Under the pieces are notes generated by a model. That model worked only from the letters and a program-made list of their open reading frames with translations. It made no database searches and was not told the origin of the DNA. A program made the position numbers and the translations under genes. Of a stretch of DNA of 19,999 nt, positions 1-7,536 are shown one piece after another (position 1 is the first letter of the stretch; the number at the start of each line of letters is the position of its first letter). Source of the DNA: an uncultured Opitutia bacterium (GTDB taxonomy: Bacteria > Verrucomicrobiota > Verrucomicrobiia > Opitutales > UBA953); the NCBI GenBank assembly GCA_903921665.1, contig CAIXQT010000063.1:1-19999 (forward strand), in the 5' to 3' direction.

Positions 1-844
1 AGTTGTGCGTGGGCGAGGCCTTCTGGGCCAGCGCCAGCTGGAACTGGCTGAGGCAGCGACGGTCCGGTGTCGGGTCGATCATGGCGAACGTCACCTGGCG
101 GAAGGCCCCTTTGAAGGGGCCTTGCAGGGCCTGGCGGAACAGGTCGGCGATGAGCGCCGGGCTGTTGGCGAAGGTGCCGCAGCCCCAAGCGCCGAGTACC
201 AGCGCGTCGTGGCCGTTCGCCTGCGCCGCCGCCAGGACCTTGACAATGCGGGCGCCCATGGCTCCGGGGATCTTCGGCTGATCGAGCGGGGCCACGTCAC
301 GGGCGTCGGCGGCCGCCGCAGAGATGAACGCCACCTTGAAAGGCTTCTCGAGCATCTGATGCGCGTCGTCGCGGAAGACCGGGACGTCGGGCGAGTAGAT
401 CATCGCATCGGAGCGGAGCGGGTTGCCTTGCTGCAGGTGGAAGGAGTACATCGGTCCGTTGAGCTGGCAGGCGAAGAGGGCGGAAGAACGGCAGTGGTAT
501 TCCTCCTGGGCGCGTTCGCCGGCGAGGAAGCCGCCGCCGGGGACGGTGGCGGAGGCGAAGTTGAGCACGAGCGTCCGCAGTCCGGCCGCGTCATGACGGG
601 CGGCCGCCGCAAGGGAGGTCTCTTCCGTCACCTCGATGGCGGTCGCGAAAGGTCCCGTCCGGGGGAAGGTGTGACGATGGTCGGGGGGCAGGTGGGTGGT
701 CCGCGCGACCGACGAAGCGATGTCGGCGGCGATGTCGACCTGGCGGCTGCTCGGCGAGGCGTATAGGCCCAACTCGATGACCTGCATCGCTTCCCGACCC
801 AGTTTATTAGCGAGTTCTCGTGGAATATTCGGGTCGAAGGGCAT
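1..844 (-). CDS. Microbial-type PARG / TIGR02452 family protein (3' end cut off)
   Basis: Predicted poly(ADP-ribose) glycohydrolase-like protein of the TIGR02452/DUF2263 family, which would remove ADP-ribose from proteins or nucleic acids in the cytoplasm. 281 codons are readable from ATG 842-844 with no stop before the window edge, so the C-terminus is missing. Family hallmarks are visible: LNFASATVPGGGFLAGERAQEE (about residues 94-115, the glycine-rich ADP-ribose loop followed by the QEE acid pair that serves as the catalytic Glu in PARGs), YSPDVPVFRDD (about 149-159) and a macrodomain-like LGAWGCGTFAN block (about 218-228). It diverges from a deacetylase-like gene across 101 bases. No Shine-Dalgarno motif precedes the ATG; instead a short hairpin sits just upstream. 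The family call is firm, but the substrate is not known. Confidence 0.88.
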   Translation of the reverse strand, partial: MPFDPNIPRELANKLGREAMQVIELGLYASPSSRQVDIAADIASSVARTTHLPPDHRHTFPRTGPFATAIEVTEETSLAAAARHDAAGLRTLVLNFASATVPGGGFLAGERAQEEYHCRSSALFACQLNGPMYSFHLQQGNPLRSDAMIYSPDVPVFRDDAHQMLEKPFKVAFISAAAADARDVAPLDQPKIPGAMGARIVKVLAAAQANGHDALVLGAWGCGTFANSPALIADLFRQALQGPFKGAFRQVTFAMIDPTPDRRCLSQFQLALAQKASPTHN

Positions 845-847
845 GAG

Positions 848-861
848 ACGGGTGTTCCCGT
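848..861. promoter_or_regulatory. Small perfect inverted repeat before the PARG-like start
   Basis: ACGGG-TGTT-CCCGT, perfect 5-bp arms with a 4-base loop, lies 3 bases upstream of the minus-strand ATG at 842-844. As RNA it would form a hairpin where a ribosome binding site should be; as DNA it could be an operator at the transcription start. Short G/C-rich repeats arise by chance in such DNA. Confidence 0.25.
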
Positions 862-890
862 AAGATGAGGCCCGGTCCAGTTGATGCCAA
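862..890 (-). promoter_or_regulatory. Possible promoter of the PARG-like gene
   Basis: On the minus strand, TTGGCA (forward 885-890, 5 of 6 to the -35 consensus) is followed after exactly 17 bases by CATCTT (forward 862-867, only 3 of 6 to TATAAT). The predicted start of transcription would fall in the small inverted repeat at 848-861. The weak -10 keeps this a guess. Confidence 0.25.
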
Positions 891-945
891 CCTGCAACCT
901 ATGACAGTCGGGCGATTTGACGAAGGGGCCGGCCATAGGCATAAC

Positions 946-1821
946 ATGCTTATGCCGTCGCAGCCGCTCACCGTCTTCTATAGCCCGACGTACGTCGTCG
1001 AGGGCAAGATCGAGACCGTCAGCAAGGCGGGGCTGGTGGCCGGGATGATCGAGGCGGGCAAGGCCGGGGAGGTCTGGCTCGAGGCGCCCAAGCTCGCCAC
1101 GCGCAAGGAGCTCGAACTCATCCACACGCCTGAGCATGTGCGGAGCACCTTCGAGGACAAAGGCGCCTTCCTGGAGGTCGGGCCTTGGTCGCAGCCTTTG
1201 CTGGACAGCATCCTGGCCTCGACCGGCGGAATGCGCGACGCCGTGAAGGAGGCCTTGAAGCACGGACGTTCGGGCAGCCTCTCCAGCGGCTTGCATCATG
1301 CTCGCCGTAACGCCGGCAACGGGTTCTGCCAGTTCAACGGACTGGCCCTCGCCGCGCTCGAGGCGCTCAAGAAGGTCAAGACCGTCGGCATCCTGGACCT
1401 CGACGCGCATGCCGGGGGCGGGACGTTCGACATCCTCGGCGATCATCCGCAGGTGTGCCTAGCCGACGTCACGGTCAACTCCTTCGACTCGTGGGTGCCG
1501 AGCGATCCGCAACGCCATTTCTACGTCGAGGTGGACAATCCCAAAGGCTACCTCGGCCATGTCGAGGATGCGCTGCACTCCTTGGAGAGGGTCGATTTCC
1601 TGATCTACAACGCCGGCATGGATACGTACGAGAAGGCCGGCGGCATGAAGGGCATCACCAAGGACATCATCCGGAAGCGCGAGAAGCTCGTCGTCCATTG
1701 GGCGCGCGCCCGGAAGATCCCGCACGTCTTCGCCTTGGCCGGTGGCTATAAGTGGGGCGGCCTGACCTTGGACCAGGTCGCCGAACTGCATCTCGAGACC
1801 GTCAAGGCTTTCGCCGTCTGA
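946..1821 (+). CDS. Histone deacetylase-like / acetylpolyamine amidohydrolase family protein
   Basis: Predicted zinc-dependent deacetylase of the arginase/HDAC fold (291 aa), which hydrolyses acetyl groups from lysine or polyamines in the cytoplasm. Counting from the ATG at 946, it shows the His pair H117-H118 followed by GFCQFN (127-131), the metal-binding Asp and His of DLDAH (151-155, canonical DxDxH), the third metal Asp in NAGMD (D226) and the active-site Tyr of GGY (Y268). The usual DPL after the third ligand is replaced by TYEKAGG, so it is a divergent subfamily and shorter than classical HDACs. An in-frame ATG at 865 would add 27 residues unlike the family; a second ATG lies at 952. 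Its stop abuts the stop of the convergent downstream gene. The true substrate is unknown. Confidence 0.85.
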   Translation: MLMPSQPLTVFYSPTYVVEGKIETVSKAGLVAGMIEAGKAGEVWLEAPKLATRKELELIHTPEHVRSTFEDKGAFLEVGPWSQPLLDSILASTGGMRDAVKEALKHGRSGSLSSGLHHARRNAGNGFCQFNGLALAALEALKKVKTVGILDLDAHAGGGTFDILGDHPQVCLADVTVNSFDSWVPSDPQRHFYVEVDNPKGYLGHVEDALHSLERVDFLIYNAGMDTYEKAGGMKGITKDIIRKREKLVVHWARARKIPHVFALAGGYKWGGLTLDQVAELHLETVKAFAV

Positions 1822-2160
1822 TCACTCGGGCTTCGGGACGTTCAGTTCCTGGAGGCGGAACGCACCGCTCTCGGTCGGAAGCACGACGAACAACTGGCAG
1901 CGGCGGCTCTGGGCGAGGGCGACCATCACATGCCACTGAGCCTGCGGGACGCTGGCGACCACGAACATCGGCATCGCGCCGGGCTCGGTGCCGGAGGGTT
2001 CCTCGATGGCGACGCCCTTGTGGTCGACGTCGAAATTATGGGCGAGCCATTTGCCGAGCTCCTTGGCCAGGCCGCGCATGTCCGACTTGCCAGCCTCGAC
2101 CTTGGTCTGGTCGACGAGCGCCCAGAGGGGAATCGCGAAGTTATGTTCCAGGTCGGCCAT
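1822..2160 (-). CDS. Hypothetical protein, 112 aa, last gene of the purA cluster
   Basis: I do not recognise this protein. It is a small soluble mixed alpha/beta protein: an N-terminal segment with a lysine-rich helix (about residues 18-40), then two hydrophobic strands around MPMFVVASV and CQLFVVLP (roughly 64-95). There is no signal peptide, transmembrane segment or cysteine motif. It begins 22 bases after the purA stop and is probably cotranscribed. Its stop codon abuts the stop of the HDAC-like gene on the other strand with no room for a terminator between them. The composition and position support a real gene. Confidence 0.7.
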   Translation of the reverse strand: MADLEHNFAIPLWALVDQTKVEAGKSDMRGLAKELGKWLAHNFDVDHKGVAIEEPSGTEPGAMPMFVVASVPQAQWHVMVALAQSRRCQLFVVLPTESGAFRLQELNVPKPE

Positions 2161-2182
2161 CGGCGCGGCGGCGGAAGGATTG

Positions 2183-3730
2183 TCAGGCCTGCTTGATCAG
2201 CTCGGCGGTCGCGGGGACGTCCGAGATGATCTGGTCAGGGTCCGGGCCGACGCCGATGTAGCGGAGGTTCGGGACGGTGGGCAGGGAGCCACCGCGCGAA
2301 GCGAGGCGGACGATTTCCGCCATCGTGAAGGCGACGTAGCGGCGTGCTTCGGCCGGCAGCTGGGCGTAGGAGCGGACCTTCGTGATGTCGGCCGTCCAGC
2401 CGGGCAGGGTGGCGTAGATGGGCTGGAGCGTGCGACGGACGGCGTCGTTGCGGGGAACGCCGGACACGACCTTGCCGGCGACGTCGCGGTAGCCCGTGCA
2501 GACGAGCAGATCGCCACCCTTCCATTCGCCGTGGGGCGAGAGGGCGTCGAGTTTGTTCAGGACGATGTCGTCGTAGCCGCCGTAGCGGAGGGCGTCGGCC
2601 TTTTCGACCAGATCCGACCAGCCGACCATACGCTGCCGGCCCGTACTGGTGCCGAACTCGAGCTTGGCGAGGGCGCGCTGGAGCGGGTGCTCTTCCGGCA
2701 TCTTCGTGAGGAAGACGTGCGTACCGACCTTGGTGTCGTAGGCCTTGCAGCAGCCCACCGTATGGATCGCCTGGACCGGGATGCCGGCGGATTGGAAGAA
2801 TTCGGGCGTGTAGGTGTGGGAGGCCGTGACGTTCGGGGCGAAGCCCGCGCGCTTGTCGAGCCAGTAGGCCTGGCCGAACTCGCCGATGATGCGGCGATCG
2901 GCGGCGAGGTCGCCGAGGATGCGTTCACGGACGTCGCCGATGGCGTGGGCGAGGGCGGCGCCGGCCTGCCAGTAGCAGTCGAGCACGGCGGCGTGGTCGA
3001 ACGAGAAAGGAGTCTTGCCGGCGAAGCGGGTGAAGTCGAATTCGGCCGGCTTGAAGACGCCGGATTCGACGGCGCCCTTGTTCGCGCGGAGTTCGGCCTC
3101 GGTGAGCTTGGCGAAGAGGCCGGCCCACTTCTCGGGCGAAAGCTTGCAGACGTCGCGCACGATGGAGGCGGCGCGGTCGAGGCGGGCGGAGAGGCGCGTC
3201 GCGTAGTCGGACTTGGCGCCGAGGAACTCCGAATAGTGGATCTGGAACTGGCCGACTTCGTCCGCGTAGGCGGGCGTGATGCCGCGGCCGGTCGAGCCGC
3301 GGGCTTCGTGGCCGAGGATGTTGATGCGGTAGTCTTCCCAGGCGAGGTCGAGGATGCGGTGGGAGACGTCGCTGATCATGCAGCGTTCGTCGATGAGCAG
3401 GCGGTTCAGGACCGGGATGCCGATCTTCTCCAGGGGCAGGGCTTCCCAGAGCGCCTTGCGCGGGTCGGCCACGACGCCGGCGCCGAGCGCCAGGCAGGCC
3501 ACGTCATGTTCGGCTACGCCGCCGGGGAGCAGGTTGAGCTTCAGGCCGGCGACCGTGTGGCCAGAATTGGCGCCACCGTTGACCTTGAGGACCGTGCCGA
3601 CCACGTCGCGGCGACCGGTGAGGGTCTGTAATTCGCGGACGATCTCAGGGATGAGCCGGCCTTTGCCTTCGTCTCCCATGCTGATGCCGACGTCGGCGAT
3701 GAGGTTGCTCTTAAAGTGAGTGAGGGCCAT
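2183..3730 (-). CDS. purA: Adenylosuccinate synthetase, long divergent form
   Basis: Joins IMP and aspartate using GTP to form adenylosuccinate, the first committed step to AMP, in the cytoplasm. Seen: the GDEGKG loop at 19-24 with the catalytic Asp (D20), GGANSGHT (52-59) with the catalytic His, GSTGRGITPAYAD (145-157, IMP binding), EFGQ (284-287, canonical EGAQ), GTSTGRQRMVGW (360-371) and the guanine-binding NKLD (392-395). At 515 residues it is about 85 longer than the usual roughly 430, with most extra sequence between about 175 and 280. The tryptophan normally before GDEGKG is Met, and the QGGNNAGHT motif is altered. Retained D20 argues for PurA rather than the phage PurZ-type enzyme, where I recall this position being Ser. 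No Shine-Dalgarno precedes the ATG. The 60-base gap upstream separates it from the TPR gene. Confidence 0.9.
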   Translation of the reverse strand: MALTHFKSNLIADVGISMGDEGKGRLIPEIVRELQTLTGRRDVVGTVLKVNGGANSGHTVAGLKLNLLPGGVAEHDVACLALGAGVVADPRKALWEALPLEKIGIPVLNRLLIDERCMISDVSHRILDLAWEDYRINILGHEARGSTGRGITPAYADEVGQFQIHYSEFLGAKSDYATRLSARLDRAASIVRDVCKLSPEKWAGLFAKLTEAELRANKGAVESGVFKPAEFDFTRFAGKTPFSFDHAAVLDCYWQAGAALAHAIGDVRERILGDLAADRRIIGEFGQAYWLDKRAGFAPNVTASHTYTPEFFQSAGIPVQAIHTVGCCKAYDTKVGTHVFLTKMPEEHPLQRALAKLEFGTSTGRQRMVGWSDLVEKADALRYGGYDDIVLNKLDALSPHGEWKGGDLLVCTGYRDVAGKVVSGVPRNDAVRRTLQPIYATLPGWTADITKVRSYAQLPAEARRYVAFTMAEIVRLASRGGSLPTVPNLRYIGVGPDPDQIISDVPATAELIKQA

Positions 3731-3790
3731 GGGCAGGAAAGGGTAGGCGGGCGGGGTGGCCGTCCGCGGTCGGGTGACGTCGTGGGTGGA

Positions 3791-5194
3791 TTAGGCGGCA
3801 GGGCCCTTCTGGCTCTCGTAGAAGTCGTTGATCTTCTTCGCGACGTCGCGGTAGCCGGAGTCGGCCATGTAGATGACCTTGTATTCGTCGACGGCTTCCT
3901 TGGCCTTGCCCATCTTCTCGAACGTGTCGCCGAGGGCGTAGATGATCTCCTTCTTCAGGTCATTCATCAGCTGCACCTCGCTCTTGGCGGCGGTGAGCTG
4001 CTCGATCGCGAGGTCATATTTTCCTCCGAGGGTGAAGGCGCGGCCGATGGCGAGGAGGGCGGGCTGGCGGAACTTCGGGTTACGCTGGGCGTACTGGAGC
4101 TGCTGCACGGCCTCCTCGAGGCGGTTGGCGGCCAGGAGCAGGGCGCCGAGCTCGTAGCGATAGGCGAAATCGTTCGGGTAGCGTTCGACCAAGGAGATGG
4201 AGGTCTTGAGGCGGAAGTCGGCGAGTTCCGTCTCGTTTTTGGCGAGGGCATCCTTGCTGGCCGTGTCGGCCGGGTTGGCGGCGATGGCTTCGCGCAGCTG
4301 CTTGGAGATGCGCTCATAGCGGCGGGTGATCAGGTCGCTCTCCTGGCGTTCAAGCGAAGTGTCGGCCTTGCCGAGGGTCGTGAGGCGGCCGCGTTGAAGC
4401 CAGGCGATGGCGCTGTCGAGGTCTTCGGCGATGACGAACATGCGGACGATCTCGCGGTAGAGGTCGAGGTTGTCCGGCGAAGCCTGGATCTTCTGGGCGA
4501 ACTCGGCGGCCTGCGCGATAGCGGTGGCCGCATCGGTGACGGTGCGCGAGGCCTGGTCGAGGCGGAGGGCTTCGTCCTTGTCCTTGAGCTTGGACTGGAA
4601 GTCGCCTTTGTCCTCCCAGTTGCCTTTCTTCATGGTCTTGTTGACCGAGGCCTTACGGACGGCTTCCTGCAGGTCGCCGTTGCCAGGGAAGAGCTTGAGG
4701 CCCTTGTCGGCGGCATTGAGGGCCTGGTCGTTCTCGCCGGCGCTGATCCAGACGTTGGCGAGGTCGACGAAGTGCTGCACCTGGGTAGGTTCGTTGGTGG
4801 AGAGTTCCTCGTAGGCGAAAGCGGCCAGTTCATGGAAGCCGAGCGTGATGCCGGCGAGGGCCAGGGTCTTGTTCGCGTTGGCGTCGGTGGGCTTCTTTCC
4901 GAGGGTCTCCTCGGCGGCGGCGATCGCGGCGACCGGATCGGCTTCGACGGCCTTCGCGATCTTGCCTGAAGTCAGGGCGCCAGTGATGCCGTCGAACAGG
5001 CCTTTCTTGGTGCCGAGCAGGGCTTTCTGGGCCTTGCGGAGCGTCCGGCGGACTTCGATGCAGCCAGGATTACGGACCAGGATGCCGGAAAGGACTTCGA
5101 TCGCGTACTGAGGGTTCGTCTTCAGTTGCTGGTCGGCCGCGGCGATCTGTTTCTGGAGCCGGGGATCGAGCTCGGTAAGGGCGACTTTTTTCAT
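3791..5194 (-). CDS. TPR-repeat protein
   Basis: A 467-residue soluble helical repeat protein, probably a protein-interaction scaffold; the specific partner is unknown. Helix pairs with TPR spacing are visible around residues 95-165, 235-265 and, most clearly, 340-455, where successive units carry the small-residue and aromatic pattern (for example YELGALLLAANRLEEAVQQL and YALGDTFEKMGKAKEAVDEY). The middle (about 190-240) is Lys/Asp-rich and probably coiled or extended. There is no signal peptide or membrane segment, so a cytoplasmic location is likely. It starts 51 bases after the SET-domain gene and is followed by purA, in the same direction. The upstream gap is A/T-richer than its surroundings but has no clear promoter and no Shine-Dalgarno. 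Confidence 0.85.
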   Translation of the reverse strand: MKKVALTELDPRLQKQIAAADQQLKTNPQYAIEVLSGILVRNPGCIEVRRTLRKAQKALLGTKKGLFDGITGALTSGKIAKAVEADPVAAIAAAEETLGKKPTDANANKTLALAGITLGFHELAAFAYEELSTNEPTQVQHFVDLANVWISAGENDQALNAADKGLKLFPGNGDLQEAVRKASVNKTMKKGNWEDKGDFQSKLKDKDEALRLDQASRTVTDAATAIAQAAEFAQKIQASPDNLDLYREIVRMFVIAEDLDSAIAWLQRGRLTTLGKADTSLERQESDLITRRYERISKQLREAIAANPADTASKDALAKNETELADFRLKTSISLVERYPNDFAYRYELGALLLAANRLEEAVQQLQYAQRNPKFRQPALLAIGRAFTLGGKYDLAIEQLTAAKSEVQLMNDLKKEIIYALGDTFEKMGKAKEAVDEYKVIYMADSGYRDVAKKINDFYESQKGPAA

Positions 5195-5212
5195 GGATAA
5201 ATAGGCTGTTTG

Positions 5213-5243
5213 ACCTGCGAAAACTGACTGTCACGAAGCAGGT
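5213..5243. repeat. Inverted repeat in the SET-TPR gap
   Basis: ACCTGC (5213-5218) and GCAGGT (5238-5243) form perfect 6-bp arms 19 bases apart. TTGACC (5210-5215) and GGTCAA (5244-5249) form a second pair offset outside them. No U-tract follows in the direction of transcription, so this does not look like an intrinsic terminator. It could be a processing hairpin or chance. Confidence 0.2.
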
Positions 5244-5245
5244 GG

Positions 5246-5710
5246 TCAATCCCTTGGACGTGAAAAACGCAGGTGTCGGCGGAAGGCGGGCCGGAGGGGG
5301 GTGGCGATGATCCGACCGACGCAATCCGGAGCGCCGCACGCGCATGGGTGAAAGAGGCTCTCGGCGAGCGAAAATCCATAATCGAAGGTGATTTCTTCGT
5401 CGATGGCGATGGGGTGCGTGGCGGTGAGCCAGGCGGTGGCGAGGGCCTCGTCCCAGACCAGTTCGGCGTTCGGATGGCAGGCGTGGTTGGCATGCCGGGA
5501 GAGGTTGTCCTCGGTGGAGCCGTCCAGCCATGTCCCCGGTGCGATCTCGAGGGCGAAGACCTTGCCCGAGGCCTTGGCTTCGTCCGGCGGTCGCGTGACC
5601 ACCCGCCCGCTGTAGGCGGCGATGCGCTCCTGAGGAGCGAACGCGCGCGTGGCGAAAAGCCCGAGGCCAGCGATGGGCGACGGACGCGAACAGATGCCCG
5701 GGTCGCTCAT
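5246..5710 (-). CDS. Small SET-domain protein lysine methyltransferase
   Basis: A 154-residue protein consisting of little more than a SET domain plus a post-SET zinc site, expected to methylate lysine in a protein with S-adenosylmethionine. Seen: GLGLFA (15-20), the Y-x-G motif near Y33, SRHANHACHPN (71-81, the RFxNHxCxPN AdoMet-binding block), EEITFDYG (105-112, with the catalytic Tyr) and a CxC-x4-C post-SET triad (C123, C125, C130) that with C78 would bind one zinc. All catalytic blocks appear intact. Its ATG overlaps the gpsA stop in ATGA, so it is probably translationally coupled to gpsA. A GGAGG lies 1 base before the ATG inside a hairpin. Target proteins cannot be read from sequence. 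Confidence 0.88.
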   Translation of the reverse strand: MSDPGICSRPSPIAGLGLFATRAFAPQERIAAYSGRVVTRPPDEAKASGKVFALEIAPGTWLDGSTEDNLSRHANHACHPNAELVWDEALATAWLTATHPIAIDEEITFDYGFSLAESLFHPCACGAPDCVGRIIATPLRPAFRRHLRFSRPRD

Positions 5711-6708
5711 GCCTCCGGGCGGAGGTCGCGGGTCATCAGGGCGACGACGCCCGCGCGAGGGTCGAGCCCCTTGTAGAGGATCGCGTGCAGGCAGGAAAGA
5801 ATCGGCGCTTCGAGTCCGCGGCTGGTGGCCAGTTTGGACAGGGCTTCGGCCGCGCGGTGACCTTCGACGGCTTCCTTGCGGGAGGCCAACGCCGCGAGCG
5901 TGCCTTGCGGGTCTTTGGCGAGCTGTTCGCCGAGCGAACGGTTCCGGCTCCAGGAGCCGTGCGCGGTGGCCATGAGGTCGCCGACGCCGCCCAGTCCGAG
6001 GAAAGTTTCCGGGCGCGCGCCGAGGGCCTCGCCGAGGCGGGCCATCTCCTGCAGCGAACGCGTGAGCATCGCGGCCTTCGCGTTGGAGCCGAGGCCGAGG
6101 CCGTCGCAGAGGCCGGCGCCCAGAGCGTAGACGTTCTTGAGCGTCCCGCCGATCTCCACGCCGATGAGGTCGGTCGAAGTGTAAGCCCGGAGCGTCGGTC
6201 CGCTGACGGCTGCCTGGACTTCCTTAAGGAGCGCATCGTCCGTGACCGCCGCGAGCACCAGCGCCGTGGGCAGGCCGCGAGCGACTTCGTCGGCGTTGCT
6301 TGGCCCGCTCAGCGTACCGACCGGGATCGAGCCGAAGGCGTCGGCCATCATTTCGGACGGACGACGCAGCGTGGTGAGGTCGAGGCCTTTGCAGAGCGAG
6401 ATGGCCATCTTGGCGGAAGAGCCACGTACCGCCGGGCCGATGGCCTTCAGCAGTTCGGGTAGGCCCTTGGACGGGCAGGCGAGGAAGACCAGGTCCGCGT
6501 CCATGAGCGCCGGCAGCGGTTCGAGGCCGATCTGGATGGAGTCGTCGAGACGATGCCCCGGGAGGTAATCCTTGTTCTCGCGGGTGGTGGCGAGCGTGAG
6601 GGCCTGTTCGGCGCGACGCGGCACCAGCGTGACGGTCTGGCCTTGGCGGGCGAGGTGGATGGCCATGGCCGTTCCCCATCCGCCGGCTCCGAAGATGACG
6701 CAGTTCAT
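5707..6708 (-). CDS. gpsA: Glycerol-3-phosphate dehydrogenase [NAD(P)+]
   Basis: Reduces dihydroxyacetone phosphate to sn-glycerol 3-phosphate, the backbone for phospholipids, in the cytoplasm. The 333-residue length is normal. Seen: the Rossmann loop GAGGWGTA (7-14), CKGLD (106-110, with the conserved Lys), SGPSNADEVARGLPT (134-148), the catalytic block EIGGTLKNVYALGAGLCDGLGLGSNAKAA (split here: EIGG 185-188, K191, then GLGLGSNAKAA 203-213), GVGDLMATAHGSWSRNR (241-257) with the coenzyme/substrate Asp and Arg. Its ATG overlaps the panB stop (ATGA), and its own stop overlaps the SET-gene start, giving a three-gene coupled run. SGPSNAD replaces the usual SGPSFAx, a mild variation. Confidence 0.96.
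   Translation of the reverse strand: MNCVIFGAGGWGTAMAIHLARQGQTVTLVPRRAEQALTLATTRENKDYLPGHRLDDSIQIGLEPLPALMDADLVFLACPSKGLPELLKAIGPAVRGSSAKMAISLCKGLDLTTLRRPSEMMADAFGSIPVGTLSGPSNADEVARGLPTALVLAAVTDDALLKEVQAAVSGPTLRAYTSTDLIGVEIGGTLKNVYALGAGLCDGLGLGSNAKAAMLTRSLQEMARLGEALGARPETFLGLGGVGDLMATAHGSWSRNRSLGEQLAKDPQGTLAALASRKEAVEGHRAAEALSKLATSRGLEAPILSCLHAILYKGLDPRAGVVALMTRDLRPEA
5712..5725 (-). promoter_or_regulatory. Hairpin covering a GGAGG before the SET-gene start
   Basis: In the mRNA, CCTCC-GCCC-GGAGG folds into a perfect stem with a 4-base loop at the end of gpsA, one base before the SET-gene ATG. The 3' arm is a Shine-Dalgarno-like GGAGG, although its spacing to the ATG is too short for ideal use. 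Ribosomes finishing gpsA would open it, which would fit translational coupling. It may also be chance in G/C-rich coding DNA. Confidence 0.3.
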
Positions 6709-7472
6709 TTGGATTTCTTGGTGCGCACCTTGGCGGCCCAGCGGCGCACGGCCGCGACCGCGTCACGGTGCAGGTTGGCTTCAGGGCGCGCGAAGGGCGG
6801 AGGTTCCGGCGTGAGCCCGAGCAGATCATGGATGACGAGGATCTGGCCGTCGCAGCCACGGCCGGAGCCGATGCCGATCGTCGGCACGGCGACCGCCTCG
6901 GTGATCTGCGGCATGAATTTCTCTTCGACGCATTCGACGACGATCGCGAAAGCGCCGGCGGCGGCCACGGCTTGGGCGTCGACCAGGATCTTCTGCTGGT
7001 CTTGCGGCGTGAGTCCGCGGCGGCGATAGCCGGCGGCGTGGACGCGTTGGGGCAGCATGCCGACGTGGCCCATGACCGGGATGCCGGCGTCGACCAGCCG
7101 GGCGATGGACGGAGCGAGCGAAGCGCCGCCTTCGATCTTCACGGCCTTGACGCCGCCTTCCTGCAGGAATCGGCGGCAGTAGCCGAGGAGCTTCGGGAAG
7201 CTATCATGGGCCAGCCCGAAGGGGAGGTCGCCGACCACGAGGGCTTCGGTCTTCGCGCGAGCGACGGCGGCGGCGTGGTGGATCATCATGTCCAGGGTCA
7301 CGCCGACGGTGTCGGGGAGCCCGAGGACGGTGTTGCCGAGGGAATCGCCGACGAGGATGAGGTCGGCGCCGCCGGCGTCCGCGATGCGGGCCGTGCTCAC
7401 ATCGTAGGCGGTCAGGCAGACGATGGGCCGGACGCCTTTGAGGGCGCGGAGGGACCGGGTGGTGGACTTCAC
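6705..7472 (-). CDS. panB: 3-methyl-2-oxobutanoate hydroxymethyltransferase
   Basis: Transfers a hydroxymethyl group from 5,10-methylenetetrahydrofolate to 2-oxoisovalerate, giving ketopantoate for pantothenate and CoA. I chose the GTG at 7470-7472 (255 aa) because VKSTTRSLRALKG...LTAYD aligns with the usual PanB N-terminus; the in-frame ATG at 7568 would add 32 unrelated residues and run over the divergent small gene. Seen after that start: LTAYD, LVGDSLGNTVLG (metal Asp), DLPFG (second metal Asp), VKIEGG (substrate Lys and metal Glu), GHVGMLPQ, the catalytic Glu in VVECVEEK, GIGSG and DGQILVIHDLLG. It leads the panB-gpsA-SET run, overlapping gpsA by 4 bases. A possible promoter (TTTACA, 17 bp, TAAGTC at forward 7480-7508) would make the transcript almost leaderless. 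Confidence 0.95.
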   Translation of the reverse strand: MKSTTRSLRALKGVRPIVCLTAYDVSTARIADAGGADLILVGDSLGNTVLGLPDTVGVTLDMMIHHAAAVARAKTEALVVGDLPFGLAHDSFPKLLGYCRRFLQEGGVKAVKIEGGASLAPSIARLVDAGIPVMGHVGMLPQRVHAAGYRRRGLTPQDQQKILVDAQAVAAAGAFAIVVECVEEKFMPQITEAVAVPTIGIGSGRGCDGQILVIHDLLGLTPEPPPFARPEANLHRDAVAAVRRWAAKVRTKKSK

Positions 7473-7479
7473 GCCTTTG

Positions 7480-7508
7480 GACTTACCCAGAGACGCTCCG
7501 CTTGTAAA
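7480..7508 (-). promoter_or_regulatory. Possible promoter of panB
   Basis: Minus-strand TTTACA (forward 7503-7508, 5 of 6 to the -35 consensus), 17-base spacer, then TAAGTC (forward 7480-7485, a poor -10). The predicted transcription start falls within a few bases of the GTG at 7472. It lies in the 64-base divergent gap between panB and the small membrane protein gene. Confidence 0.25.
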
Positions 7509-7536
7509 GCGTGGGTAAAGGGTGTAGGCAGAGGGT

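Noticed and set aside
5..766. Long plus-strand open frame opposite the PARG-like gene
   Set aside because: It is the antisense of a gene with clear TIGR02452 motifs; its Gly/Arg/Val/Glu-rich product has no recognisable domain and is typical of high-GC shadow frames.
628..1446. Minus-strand open frame overlapping the HDAC-like gene
   Set aside because: It overlaps a gene with intact deacetylase motifs and the start of the PARG-like gene; no domain is visible in it.
1988..3631. 547-codon plus-strand open frame opposite purA
   Set aside because: PurA motifs lie on the other strand; the product is low-complexity Ala/Glu/Val/Gly sequence expected from antisense of GC-rich coding DNA.
2183..3730. 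Phage-type PurZ (2-aminoadenylosuccinate synthetase) identity for purA
   Set aside because: The catalytic Asp in the GDEGKG loop is kept, which is the PurA state, and the gene sits among core metabolic genes with no phage signs.
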